Source: Acetatifactor sp. (lineage in GTDB: Bacteria > Bacillota > Clostridia > Lachnospirales > Lachnospiraceae). From it: DNA of 48,755 nt. The DNA is taken from positions 1-48,755 of the forward strand of contig JAKSRX010000003.1 in assembly GCA_024403365.1 (NCBI GenBank), given 5' to 3'. The notes beneath the pieces are model-generated. The model had not been told where the DNA came from. It ran no database searches and saw nothing but the letters and a program-made list of their open reading frames with translations. The position numbers and the translations under genes were made by a program. Of this stretch, positions 1 to 7,527 are shown one piece after another; the first letter of the stretch is position 1, and every line of letters starts with the position of its first letter.

Positions 1-610
1 TGGCCTCAGCCTTGGCTTCCTCGTACTCCTTCTCGTCTCTTGCGATGCAGACACCTACACTGGAGCCGCCGCAGCAAGCCTTTACGATGCAGGGGAAAGG
101 AACCTTCTCGCTCTCTTTTTCACCCTTCTGCAGGCGAATACCTACGGGAGTGGGGATATCATATGCCTTGAAGATATCCTTGGTGATGCCCTTGTCCATA
201 GCCATAGCGGAGCTGACAAAATCGGTTCCGGTATAACGAATGCCTAACAGTTCGAAGCAGGCCTGGATCTTGCCGTCCTCACCGTTGGCACCGTGAAGTG
301 CCATGAAGACACAATCCGCTTCCTGACAAAGGGAAAGTACGTTGGGGCCGAAGAAGCTCTTGCCGCCGTCCTTTCTCATAGCCTTTACTGCCTCTAAGTC
401 GGGATCAGTCTCTCTGATGCCGCCTGTTTTACCGGTACAGTCGATCTTCTTTGCGAAAATGTCTGTGGTATCGCCCTCATATCCCAGATAAACATCCAAC
501 AGGATCGCCTGATGTCCGTTTTCTTTCAGTGCTTCGTAAATCTTGCTTCCCGTGATCAGGGAAACATCTCTCTCGGTGCTGGTTCCGCCAGCCAAAACTA
601 CGATCTTCAT
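1..610 (-). CDS. ddl: D-alanine--D-alanine ligase, 5' part (runs off the window)
   Basis: The minus-strand frame opens at the ATG at 610-608 and stays open to the window edge, giving the first 203 residues. It begins MKIVVLAGGTSTERDVSL, the typical Ddl N-terminus, and contains the family stretches FMALHGANGEDGK and KACCGGSSVGV. Ddl joins two D-alanines with ATP in the cytosol to make the dipeptide used by MurF for peptidoglycan precursors. The ATP-grasp C-terminal half lies outside. It has its own promoter at 695-722, so it need not depend on the SpoIIQ-like gene upstream. A GC-rich hairpin (CCGCCG/CGGCGG arms, about 664-683) lies in its leader. Identification is firm; completeness cannot be judged. 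Confidence 0.93.
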   Translation of the reverse strand, partial: MKIVVLAGGTSTERDVSLITGSKIYEALKENGHQAILLDVYLGYEGDTTDIFAKKIDCTGKTGGIRETDPDLEAVKAMRKDGGKSFFGPNVLSLCQEADCVFMALHGANGEDGKIQACFELLGIRYTGTDFVSSAMAMDKGITKDIFKAYDIPTPVGIRLQKGEKESEKVPFPCIVKACCGGSSVGVCIARDEKEYEEAKAEA

Positions 611-694
611 ATTGATTTCGCCTCTTGTTTCTTTAGGGTCGTACTGATATCTATTCGTGGCACCCGCCGCGCATACCGGCGGATACCACCTAAT

Positions 695-722
695 ATCTTA
701 CCACATCCTGAGGTTTTTTCAA
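695..722 (-). promoter_or_regulatory. Predicted sigma-A promoter for ddl
   Basis: On the minus strand TTGAAA (717-722) is followed after 16 nt by TAAGAT (695-700), about 85 nt upstream of the ddl ATG. Confidence 0.6.
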
Positions 723-739
723 TTCTTTTGTGGCTTACC

Positions 740-1615
740 TTACTGGAACAAAGTTTCCGGGTCTACGGGAGTTCCGTTGCAGGTCAGTTTCAGGTACAGG
801 TTCGCCCCTTCACTGCTGTAATATTTGGTAGGTGCCGCTACGGTTCCGATGATATCACCGGCCTTCATCACGCTGCCCACCGCTACCGTCAGATCCTGCA
901 GCTGTCCATAGGTCAGCCGGAAGTCGCCGCCTGCTGCCACGGTCATACACAGACCGTTCTCCGGATCTTCGAAGATATCCAGTACCTGTCCGTCCGCGCA
1001 GGCTTCCACCGGCATTCCTTCCGTGGCCACCAGCATCAGCGCGGGATTGTATTTGTACTGGTCCAGCGTGGCAAAATACACACTGCTGTCCATACTGTAG
1101 GGAATCAACACTTCCCCTTCTAAGGGTCTGTGCAGACCTTTGGTCGCCACATAGTCAAAGACCGGTGCTACGGGTACCACCGGCTCCGGTGCAGGCTCTA
1201 CGGGAGCCGCCGGCAAATACTCCTCCACAATGGGTTCCGCTTTCACCTCAGGGATCTCCTCCACAACGGACTCCTTCTGCACCTTTTTCTCCGGTGCCTT
1301 CTCGATCTCCACCTTGTTGGAGTCTACCTCCATAGGAAAATAATCCAGATCATCTTCTATGATCTTTGCCGTCTTCTCCTCCGCCTTCTTTATCGTCTCT
1401 TTCTGTACCTCCTTGGCGATCTCCTGAGCCTTGCGATCCACATTGCTCTCCATGGCCGACAGGTCCAGGGTATAACCGGTATCCTGCTCTTTCTTGTTAT
1501 CATTCTTCATATAGACGCCTGTCATGGTCAGCGCCGTGAGCACCAGCGCGGAAGAAGCCAGCATGATCACCTTTTCCCTCTTCTCATTGTTTGCACCGTT
1601 TCTGTTCCTACTCAT
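740..1615 (-). CDS. SpoIIQ-like membrane-anchored protein with degenerate LytM/M23 domain
   Basis: The 291-residue protein has a short basic cytosolic N-terminus, one membrane segment (about residues 17-36), a Glu/Lys- then Pro-rich stalk (about 40-150) and a C-terminal LytM/M23 fold (about 155-285). The fold is recognisable from GMPVEACADGQV, YGQLQDLTVAVGSVMKAGDIIG and NGTPVDPETL. The zinc ligands are gone: the first His/Asp positions read YNPALML and the usual HLHFE reads NLYLKLT, so no peptidase activity is expected. This layout matches SpoIIQ, which sits in the forespore membrane and binds SpoIIIAH across the septum during engulfment. The start is the ATG at 1615 because AGGAAGG lies 9 nt before it; a GTG seven codons upstream is less likely. 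A sigma-F-like promoter lies upstream. It could instead be another inactive M23 wall-binding protein. Confidence 0.7.
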   Translation of the reverse strand: MSRNRNGANNEKREKVIMLASSALVLTALTMTGVYMKNDNKKEQDTGYTLDLSAMESNVDRKAQEIAKEVQKETIKKAEEKTAKIIEDDLDYFPMEVDSNKVEIEKAPEKKVQKESVVEEIPEVKAEPIVEEYLPAAPVEPAPEPVVPVAPVFDYVATKGLHRPLEGEVLIPYSMDSSVYFATLDQYKYNPALMLVATEGMPVEACADGQVLDIFEDPENGLCMTVAAGGDFRLTYGQLQDLTVAVGSVMKAGDIIGTVAAPTKYYSSEGANLYLKLTCNGTPVDPETLFQ

Positions 1616-1658
1616 AGTCCACACCTTCCTTTTCACGAACCTTTTGTGTTCTATTCCA

Positions 1659-1687
1659 CATTTTTTCCACTTCCGCTCACTTTATAC
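1659..1687 (-). promoter_or_regulatory. Possible forespore (sigma-F-type) promoter of the SpoIIQ-like gene
   Basis: On the minus strand GTATA (1683-1687) is followed after 14 nt by GGAAAAAATG (1659-1668), which fits the sigma-F pattern GYATA ... GGNNANNNTR with a slightly short spacer. No good TTGACA/TATAAT pair was seen here. Confidence 0.4.
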
Positions 1688-1691
1688 GCAC

Positions 1692-1735
1692 AAAAAAACA
1701 CCGACCGGCATTTCTTTCGAACTGTCAGTCGGTGT
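1692..1735 (-). terminator. Terminator of the XRE/DUF3169/M50 operon
   Basis: Inverted arms ACACCGAC (1698-1705 side) and GTCGGTGT (1728-1735) form a stem followed on the minus strand by seven T (1692-1698). It starts about 11 nt after the M50 stop codon. Confidence 0.85.
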
Positions 1736-1746
1736 GTGATCCATGT

Positions 1747-2904
1747 TTAATTTTCTTCTGTGGTCTTAGCTTTTACCGCCTCTGCAACCATGTCAAACTG
1801 CTCCTGTTCTCCGGCTGCATCCTTGGGATAAGGATAATGCTTCACGGTGTTTGCAAAACGCTTCGCAAAGTCTGCTGCCTTCTTCTCATCAGGCTCTACC
1901 AGTGTGTAATATGCATAGAGAACTCTCTGAACGGAGATATAACCTGCTACAGCTTTCAGTTCTTTTGCGTGGGCCGCGTAGATCTTTTTAGCTTCCTCTG
2001 CGTTTCTGTCGATAACTGCTGTCAGGAAAACCAATTCTCCGTAAAGGATCTTCTCATGTATCTGGTTGATGCTCCCTGCATTGTCCAGGATGAACTGTGC
2101 CAGTTCCTTTGCCTCCGCAAATCGCTTGGCAGCAATCAGATAGTTGTAATGATTCACTGCCTGTGAAGTGATCAGGGGATCATTCATGGGAACGCTTCTG
2201 TCAAACGCCAGATACTCTGCAGGGATCTCATGAATACCGCAATCGTTGGCAAGGTAATTGATCACCTCCAGCTGATTGCGGAAAGCCTCTCTGGCCCGTT
2301 TGTTCTTGTATAAGATTATGGTGTTAGCACCGTCGTTACCGATCTGTGAAAGAGGAATTCCGTTGGTGATCAGTAGGATCAATGCAGTGAACGCTAGGGT
2401 AAAAAATACCATACCTGCGTAGGGAACTGTATCTTTCAGAACAAGAAACAGTACTGTTCCCGTCAGGACGACCGCCAGGTTCACGAAAAGTCCGCCCAGG
2501 TTATACAGTACTACCGGCATATGTTCCGCATCGCCCTCCGGTGCGGACATGATGCACTGTCCTCCGGTGCCCGGCAAGTCATAGCGTGCAAAATGAAGCT
2601 TGCCTTCTCTCTTTACCAGCATCAGTTTACCGAAGCGCAGGGAATTGAACCTGTAACCGGACAACAGTCCGAAGATCATATGTCCCACCTCATGCAGACA
2701 GAGGTTGATATAATAAGCCACCGCAATCACTAACAGCGATACCACCAATGCTATGATCAGTTCCTTTCCTGCCAGCCTTCTGCCACTGTTTTTCTCAATG
2801 TATCCCAAAAAGTATCCGATATAGCCGCCAACGACAGCAAATCCGCAGAAACTCAGTACCATAAAGATCGTCTGCTCGATCTTTGCTTTGGTTTTATGAT
2901 TCAT
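1747..2904 (-). CDS. M50-family (site-2-protease-like) membrane metalloprotease
   Basis: This 385-residue protein has about five membrane segments in its first 200 residues. The zinc motif HEVGH (71-75) lies inside a transmembrane helix, and the second M50 signature is present as N181, P184 and D191-G192 (NGIPLSQIGNDG). The C-terminal half (about 200-385) is soluble, helical and repeat-like, resembling TPR-type packing. M50 proteases cut substrates within or near the membrane and often release regulators. ATG at 2904 follows AGGAGG by 8 nt. It is the last gene of a three-gene operon with a DUF3169 protein (gap 15 nt) and an XRE regulator, ahead of the terminator at 1692-1735. The substrate is unknown; the neighbouring membrane protein is an obvious candidate by position only. 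Confidence 0.82.
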   Translation of the reverse strand: MNHKTKAKIEQTIFMVLSFCGFAVVGGYIGYFLGYIEKNSGRRLAGKELIIALVVSLLVIAVAYYINLCLHEVGHMIFGLLSGYRFNSLRFGKLMLVKREGKLHFARYDLPGTGGQCIMSAPEGDAEHMPVVLYNLGGLFVNLAVVLTGTVLFLVLKDTVPYAGMVFFTLAFTALILLITNGIPLSQIGNDGANTIILYKNKRAREAFRNQLEVINYLANDCGIHEIPAEYLAFDRSVPMNDPLITSQAVNHYNYLIAAKRFAEAKELAQFILDNAGSINQIHEKILYGELVFLTAVIDRNAEEAKKIYAAHAKELKAVAGYISVQRVLYAYYTLVEPDEKKAADFAKRFANTVKHYPYPKDAAGEQEQFDMVAEAVKAKTTEEN

Positions 2905-2919
2905 CTCAGGTTCCTCCTC

Positions 2920-3690
2920 TTAATGTTTCTCTAAACGATACGCTTCCATCTGGTAGCTTACGATCAATGTCATCCAGATGATACCGATAACGATAGGTAC
3001 CCAACCGTCGATCTTGAATAATGCTGCCCCAAAGACACTGCAAACCCACAGAACATTGATGACTTTCACTGTATTGCTGTAGGCCTTGTATCCGGACTTG
3101 TAGATGATGACTTTTTCTGCCTCATCGCAGCTGTCCATCCATTTGCTTTCAAACTTGGAGTCATATACATTTGCCTGCTTCTCAGGGCTGATCTTCTTGA
3201 TCAGGTTCAGGATCTTCTGCTGGAATACCACACTGAAGATCAGATTCACCACATATACGCCAATTCCTACAATGACAAAGACACGCGTTACGGCATTCCT
3301 GGGAACCGCTCCTTTGTCAACCACCGACAACATCGCGCAGATGAAAACCGACAGCAAAACGCTGCCCAGGGAAAAGCCGGTATTGCTGGCGATCAATGCA
3401 ATATTCAGTTTATTCTCCGCATCGTCGATGATCTCTTCATCGTCACCGTCCCAGATCTCCGCACTCTGTTTTGCTTGATTGAAATGCGGTACTGCGATGC
3501 CAAGTACTACCAGAAATGCCAGTAGGGATAGTATCGGGGCCCCATAAAAACCAACTATCGCCGCCAGATCTCCAAGCGCTGCCGGTGAAGTATTGTCCCC
3601 CAGGAATGCAGCCAGGAAACCTCCCACCATACCGACCAGTAAACAGATCACCATCATAACTATAAATTTTACCAATGCTTTGTTTTTCAT
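2920..3690 (-). CDS. DUF3169-family membrane protein
   Basis: The 256-residue protein has six predicted membrane segments (about 8-30, 45-66, 98-123, 134-155, 207-226, 230-247). A cytosolic acidic loop (AEIWDGDDEEIIDDAENKL, about 77-95) and the pairing with a small XRE regulator are what I associate with DUF3169. No catalytic motif is visible and the function is unknown. The start codon is 3 nt from the stop of the XRE gene, so the two are almost certainly translated together. Confidence 0.7.
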   Translation of the reverse strand: MKNKALVKFIVMMVICLLVGMVGGFLAAFLGDNTSPAALGDLAAIVGFYGAPILSLLAFLVVLGIAVPHFNQAKQSAEIWDGDDEEIIDDAENKLNIALIASNTGFSLGSVLLSVFICAMLSVVDKGAVPRNAVTRVFVIVGIGVYVVNLIFSVVFQQKILNLIKKISPEKQANVYDSKFESKWMDSCDEAEKVIIYKSGYKAYSNTVKVINVLWVCSVFGAALFKIDGWVPIVIGIIWMTLIVSYQMEAYRLEKH

Positions 3691-3693
3691 CTC

Positions 3694-3897
3694 TTAATCC
3701 TCTTCATACTCAAATATCTCTTCTACCGTAGCCCCGCAGACTTTGGCGATCTTCAGTGCCAGTGTTACCGACGGTGAATAATCCCCTCTCTCGATCTGGC
3801 TGATAGTCTGCCTGGAAGTATCCACCAGAGCCCCCATCTCCTGCTGATTGACTCCCAGCTTAGCACGGTATTCCTTCAAATGATTTCTAAGCGGCAT
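3694..3897 (-). CDS. Small XRE-family transcriptional regulator
   Basis: The 67-residue protein is a single Cro/CI-type helix-turn-helix domain (LGVNQQEMGALVDTSR then QTISQIERGDYSPS) with an acidic tail ending FEYEED. It lacks a separate sensor domain, as in YozG-type regulators. The ATG at 3897 is chosen because AGGAGG lies 6 nt upstream; an upstream in-frame ATG would place the ribosome site inside the gene. It is the first gene of the operon, and three palindromes overlap and follow its promoter, so autorepression is likely. Confidence 0.9.
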   Translation of the reverse strand: MPLRNHLKEYRAKLGVNQQEMGALVDTSRQTISQIERGDYSPSVTLALKIAKVCGATVEEIFEYEED

Positions 3898-3910
3898 ATC
3901 TTTCCTCCTG

Positions 3911-3986
3911 ATTGACAAGAAATCTTTTCATAATGACAACTTTTCTTGTCATATGCACTATAGCATTGACAACTATTCTTGTCAAT
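3911..3986. promoter_or_regulatory. Three spaced operator palindromes upstream of the XRE gene
   Basis: Two perfect inverted repeats share the form TGACAA-N6-TTGTCA: ATTGACAA/TTGTCAAT at 3965-3986 and ATGACAA/TTGTCAT at 3933-3952. A third, imperfect copy (ATTGACAA-N6-TTTTCATA) lies at 3911-3932. Centres are 33 and 21 bp apart, about three and two helical turns, so dimers would sit on the same DNA face. The first covers the -35 box, the second covers the expected transcription start, and the third reaches to within 13 nt of the start codon. Confidence 0.8.
3957..3985 (-). promoter_or_regulatory. Promoter of the XRE/DUF3169/M50 operon
   Basis: On the minus strand TTGACA (3980-3985) is followed by a 17-nt spacer and TATAGT (3957-3962). 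The -35 lies inside a perfect palindrome. Confidence 0.85.
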
Positions 3987-4024
3987 ACCTGTTTTTCTAT
4001 TTTTTCATGAGATTATTTTCGGGC

Positions 4025-4057
4025 ATAAAAATACCCCTCAGCCAAATAGCTGAGGGG
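4025..4057 (-). terminator. Terminator of the DUF1292 gene
   Basis: Perfect 9-bp arms CCCCTCAGC (4034-4042) and GCTGAGGGG (4049-4057) with a 6-nt loop; on the minus strand the stem is followed by TATTTTTA. It begins 7 nt after the DUF1292 stop. Confidence 0.88.
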
Positions 4058-4063
4058 CTTTTC

Positions 4064-4351
4064 TTATGCTTCTTCCTTGTCCATCTCTTCCTGATACTGA
4101 GCCAGCACACCGGAAACCAGTGCCCACTCTTCCTCAGTCTCGATATCCTTCAATGTGATCTTCTCTGCCTCAGGATCATACTGGGAAGCAAACACTCTGG
4201 TGTTGCCCTCCTCATCCTCCTGATTGTCGGTGTAGACCACATACTGCTTGCCGCTTGCATCATCCTCAAAGGTGAAAAGGATCTGACACTGGATCTCCTG
4301 TCCTGCGGTCTTCATTGTGAAGTAAGCATCTTTTGCTTTTGCGATAACCAT
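4064..4351 (-). CDS. DUF1292-family protein
   Basis: A 95-residue acidic soluble protein with the DUF1292 pattern (FTFEDDASGKQYVVYTDNQ followed by FASQYDPE). Members are small Firmicutes proteins of unknown function, usually next to housekeeping genes. The start at 4351 follows GGAGGG by 6 nt; an in-frame ATG 16 codons upstream lies before a perfect palindrome and has no ribosome site. It is preceded by a Gfo/Idh oxidoreductase gene on the same strand and closed by a strong terminator. Confidence 0.82.
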   Translation of the reverse strand: MVIAKAKDAYFTMKTAGQEIQCQILFTFEDDASGKQYVVYTDNQEDEEGNTRVFASQYDPEAEKITLKDIETEEEWALVSGVLAQYQEEMDKEEA

Positions 4352-4373
4352 AGTTCGCCCTCCGATCAATTGT

Positions 4374-4394
4374 ACCGATTCCTGAGGAATCGGT
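4374..4394. repeat. Perfect 9-bp inverted repeat upstream of the DUF1292 gene
   Basis: ACCGATTCC and GGAATCGGT are separated by 3 nt, with no T-run on either side. It sits in the leader just upstream of the ribosome site, so an operator or mRNA hairpin is more likely than a terminator. Confidence 0.6.
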
Positions 4395-4429
4395 GCCATG
4401 CAAAGTTTTCATATTTTACTTTACACTAC

Positions 4430-5407
4430 CTAATACTCTATCTCTTTCAGAATACCATCAAGTACCTTGGCATTCAAGATAGAAAATTCTGCGGAGACAT
4501 GAGGCTTCTCGCCATCCAAGATACAACGGCCCATCTGCTCTACCTCCAGACGGTAGTTCTGCAGGGAAAATACGGTCTTCTCCTCCTTCTTGCCATCCAC
4601 GCACAGGGTATAGCTCAGATCACCCTCGATATTGTAGCCGACATCGGATTTGATATAGCCTCTGGTACCGTGAATGTAATGTCTGTCCATACGGGCGGGA
4701 TGCTCTTTGTCAAATACCATACCGCAGTTCAAGGAAGCGCGGGCGCCATTTTTGAAACGTAAGAATGCGGTAGCAAAAGTATCTACACCGCTGGGTGCAA
4801 ATTCTGCCAGCGCTTTGATCTCCTCGGGTTCTTCGCCCATCAGCCACAATGTCAGGCTGGTGGTGTAGCAGCCAAGATCGTACACGCCGCCACCGTACAT
4901 ATCCTTGTGCATACGAATATTGGTCATATCATAGCCGGGTGTCATGAAAGCAGATTCCATATAATTGATATCGCCCAAAACTCCGGAAGCCACCTCTTCC
5001 TTCAGCGCAGCCACGAAAGGACTGTGTAGGTACGCAAATGCTTCCATCAATACCACATTGTACTTCTTCGCTGCTTCAAACAATTCCTGTGCCTGCTTTG
5101 CGGTAGGTGCAAGGGGCTTTTCACAAAGCACATGCTTACCGGCTGCCATTGCCTTCATCACCCACTCATAGTGCAGATGATTGGGCAGGGGAATATAGAC
5201 TGCTTCCACTGCTTCGTCAGAAAGCAAGCTCTCGTAATCTCCGTAAGCCTTCTCAAAACCGAAGGTATCACGAAAACTCTCTGCCTTTTCCAGGCTTCTG
5301 CCTGCTACTGCGTACAGTTCACAGTTCTCTGCCATCTGCATGCCGGGAATGGTACAACCTCTGGCGATATCCGCCGTTCCCAGCACGCCCCATTTTACTT
5401 TTTTCAT
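4430..5407 (-). CDS. Gfo/Idh/MocA-family NAD(P)-dependent oxidoreductase
   Basis: The 325-residue protein opens with the dinucleotide-binding motif WGVLGTADIARGCTIPG, carries the family EKP motif (LCEKPLAPTAKQA, with the catalytic-region Lys) and the C-terminal sheet domain with GGGVYDLGCY. Such enzymes oxidise or reduce a hydroxyl of a sugar, cyclitol or related diol in the cytosol. The ATG at 5407 has AGGAGG 7 nt upstream; the preceding beta-helix gene ends inside this leader (stop at 5419), so the two form a tight operon. The shared context suggests metabolism of a modified or plant-derived carbohydrate; the actual substrate cannot be read from the sequence. Confidence 0.88.
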   Translation of the reverse strand: MKKVKWGVLGTADIARGCTIPGMQMAENCELYAVAGRSLEKAESFRDTFGFEKAYGDYESLLSDEAVEAVYIPLPNHLHYEWVMKAMAAGKHVLCEKPLAPTAKQAQELFEAAKKYNVVLMEAFAYLHSPFVAALKEEVASGVLGDINYMESAFMTPGYDMTNIRMHKDMYGGGVYDLGCYTTSLTLWLMGEEPEEIKALAEFAPSGVDTFATAFLRFKNGARASLNCGMVFDKEHPARMDRHYIHGTRGYIKSDVGYNIEGDLSYTLCVDGKKEEKTVFSLQNYRLEVEQMGRCILDGEKPHVSAEFSILNAKVLDGILKEIEY

Positions 5408-5418
5408 TGGATTTCCTC

Positions 5419-7425
5419 CTACCAAAGAATCTTTCCTGCGTCTTCAGCGCTTGCGAAAGGTCCGGGCAGTACGCCAAGTCCTCTGTGCTCACCCAGATAG
5501 TCTCTGTCGAAGGTGATTGCGGAACCGTCGGGATTCTCAAATCTCTGCTCAGGCTCAAATGCAAGGCCAAGGATATCACTGTTGATCATGCCTGCCTTGA
5601 AATCACCCAGGAATTCGTACAGGTTGGTCTCCAGAACGGGCTTTCCGTCCTTCTCTACCAGTCTTACATATACCTTGCTGTCCTTGTCTACCAGACAGTT
5701 CTTCTCGTTCTTATTCTGAACCGCACCGTTAAAGTATGCGTTACCGTCCACCCATACAGGGAGATGACCGAAGTGGAAGTCCTGCATCTTGTGCATCTCG
5801 GGATAAGGGTTGTCCAGTTCGAAGTTCTTCACCCACTCGTCATAGGTAGGATACTCATCGAATACGGAAGTACCAACCACCTGGTTGTCTCTCATCTTGA
5901 AGCCCATATCTACCTTCTCTTCTGCTTCCTCTACAGGCCAGTTCTGCACGAAGATATTGTTGTAGAAACGGTCATCACCGTGAAGGATGATCATGAAACC
6001 TGCCACCTCAGTCCTGTGACGGATGTGGTAAGGAGTATATCTGGGCTGGTTCTTGCCGTTTGCCACTCTGTCGGTACCGCCGCCTACTGCGGTGAAGGAA
6101 CCTAAGATCAGGTTGTGTACCAGAGCTACGCCCTGAGTAGCGAATCTCACTGCAGCCTTGGAAAGCATGATATTGTTGTCGATCAGAGTAGGACCGTGTC
6201 CAACCTCGATAAAGATATCCTGGCTCATCATGGAACCCTGTGCCATGGGAGTGTTGTCAGGAGTGGTATTGTCATGAAGCAGGTTCTGGGTGATACGGGT
6301 TCCCTGTGCCTGCCAGTCGCACCAGATACCCATGGTGGAATGATGGATATGGTTGCGGCGGAAAATAACGTCGATAGCAGCATGGAACTTGATGGCGGAG
6401 ATCTCAGCACCGCCAAGCTGCTGCATATTGTTGATATGATGAATATGGTTGTCCTCGATGATAGAGAAGACACAGCCCATACGACCTACGATACCGGTCT
6501 GCTCACAGTGATGGATATGACAGCGGCGAACGATATGGCTGCCTACCTTTTCCTTCAGCCAGCCGTGATACTGTCCGCGGCAAACTGCGTCGCGCTCCAT
6601 CTGAGTGGGGCTCTTCACATGTCTTACAGTGAAGTAGTGGTCGTTCTCGGGATCATAATATTTACCCAGGGAGATACCGCTGCACTTACTGTTGCTGATA
6701 TCACAGTCCTCGATGATCCATCCCTTTGCCCAGTGAGGTCCGATCATACCATCCTGGTAAGCTGCGGGAGGTGCCCAGGTAGTAGCTGCCTTGTTGATGT
6801 TGAAGCCGCTTACGGTGATGTAGGAGATGTAAAGCTTCTTAGGCATAAAGCAGTTTCTGCGCACGTTGATCTCTACGTTTTCCTTGTTGGGGTCTGTGCC
6901 CTGGAAGTTCGCATAGATCACGGTCTCGTCGCCGTCCTGCTCAGTATACCATTTATATACGGAGTACTGAGGTTCCCAGGAGGGAGCATATACTTCTGCT
7001 TTGATACACTCTTCCAGGGTCTCGGTCTCATATAACTGACGACCGTTGAGATACACTGCACCGGTGTGACGAACAGGAGGTGCGAAATACCAGTCACCGT
7101 AAACCAATGTAGTATAAGGATTGTAGTCACCGAAGATGCTGTTGTTGATGCGGCATACCCACACATTATCCTGATACTTTGTCCAGGTCTTCACCACTTC
7201 CGCACCGGTGATCACTGCACCCAAAGGCACTTCACTCTTGTAAGTGATGCGGGCATCCTTGGTACCTGCATTTTTAGGGCATACATACTCGCGATACACG
7301 CCGGGAGCTACCAGGATCTCGTCTCCGGGCTGAGCGATCTGCGCTGCATCGTTGATACGCTTAAAGGGTCTTTCCTTGGTGCCGTTTCCTTCCAAAGGTG
7401 CGGCACAGTTTACATAAATAGTCAT
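5419..7425 (-). CDS. Cytosolic right-handed parallel beta-helix protein (probable carbohydrate-active enzyme)
   Basis: A 668-residue protein with the N-terminal pattern of pectate-lyase-fold enzymes (GNGTKERPFKRINDAA then PGDEILVAPGVYRE). Then come beta-helix repeats such as IIEDCDISNSKCSGISLG, IVRRCHIHHCEQTGIVG, IIEDNHIHHINNMQQLGG and IFRRNHIHHSTMGIWCDW. The start MTIYVN at 7425 follows GAGG by 8 nt. There is no signal peptide, so it should act inside the cell on imported oligosaccharides. It resembles GH141-like or other beta-helix hydrolases and lyases, but I cannot name the family with certainty. It is translationally close to the Gfo/Idh gene downstream. Confidence 0.75.
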   Translation of the reverse strand: MTIYVNCAAPLEGNGTKERPFKRINDAAQIAQPGDEILVAPGVYREYVCPKNAGTKDARITYKSEVPLGAVITGAEVVKTWTKYQDNVWVCRINNSIFGDYNPYTTLVYGDWYFAPPVRHTGAVYLNGRQLYETETLEECIKAEVYAPSWEPQYSVYKWYTEQDGDETVIYANFQGTDPNKENVEINVRRNCFMPKKLYISYITVSGFNINKAATTWAPPAAYQDGMIGPHWAKGWIIEDCDISNSKCSGISLGKYYDPENDHYFTVRHVKSPTQMERDAVCRGQYHGWLKEKVGSHIVRRCHIHHCEQTGIVGRMGCVFSIIEDNHIHHINNMQQLGGAEISAIKFHAAIDVIFRRNHIHHSTMGIWCDWQAQGTRITQNLLHDNTTPDNTPMAQGSMMSQDIFIEVGHGPTLIDNNIMLSKAAVRFATQGVALVHNLILGSFTAVGGGTDRVANGKNQPRYTPYHIRHRTEVAGFMIILHGDDRFYNNIFVQNWPVEEAEEKVDMGFKMRDNQVVGTSVFDEYPTYDEWVKNFELDNPYPEMHKMQDFHFGHLPVWVDGNAYFNGAVQNKNEKNCLVDKDSKVYVRLVEKDGKPVLETNLYEFLGDFKAGMINSDILGLAFEPEQRFENPDGSAITFDRDYLGEHRGLGVLPGPFASAEDAGKILW

Positions 7426-7497
7426 TCTCCATACCTCTTTCCTGCCTCTGTTCACCCCCGTGAAAAGAAGCAATAACGATCAATAACCTTCTCTTTC

Positions 7498-7527
7498 ACT
7501 ATAATAAATCACGCCATGTTTTTCCAA
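7498..7527 (-). promoter_or_regulatory. Candidate promoter for the beta-helix/oxidoreductase operon
   Basis: On the minus strand TTGGAA (7522-7527), 18-nt spacer, TATAGT (7498-7503), 73 nt upstream of the start codon. It directly abuts the stop codon of the phosphoesterase gene, and no terminator is seen between them. Confidence 0.5.

Noticed and set aside
4374-4394. Palindrome before the DUF1292 gene as the terminator of the oxidoreductase gene
   Set aside because: No T-run follows on either strand.
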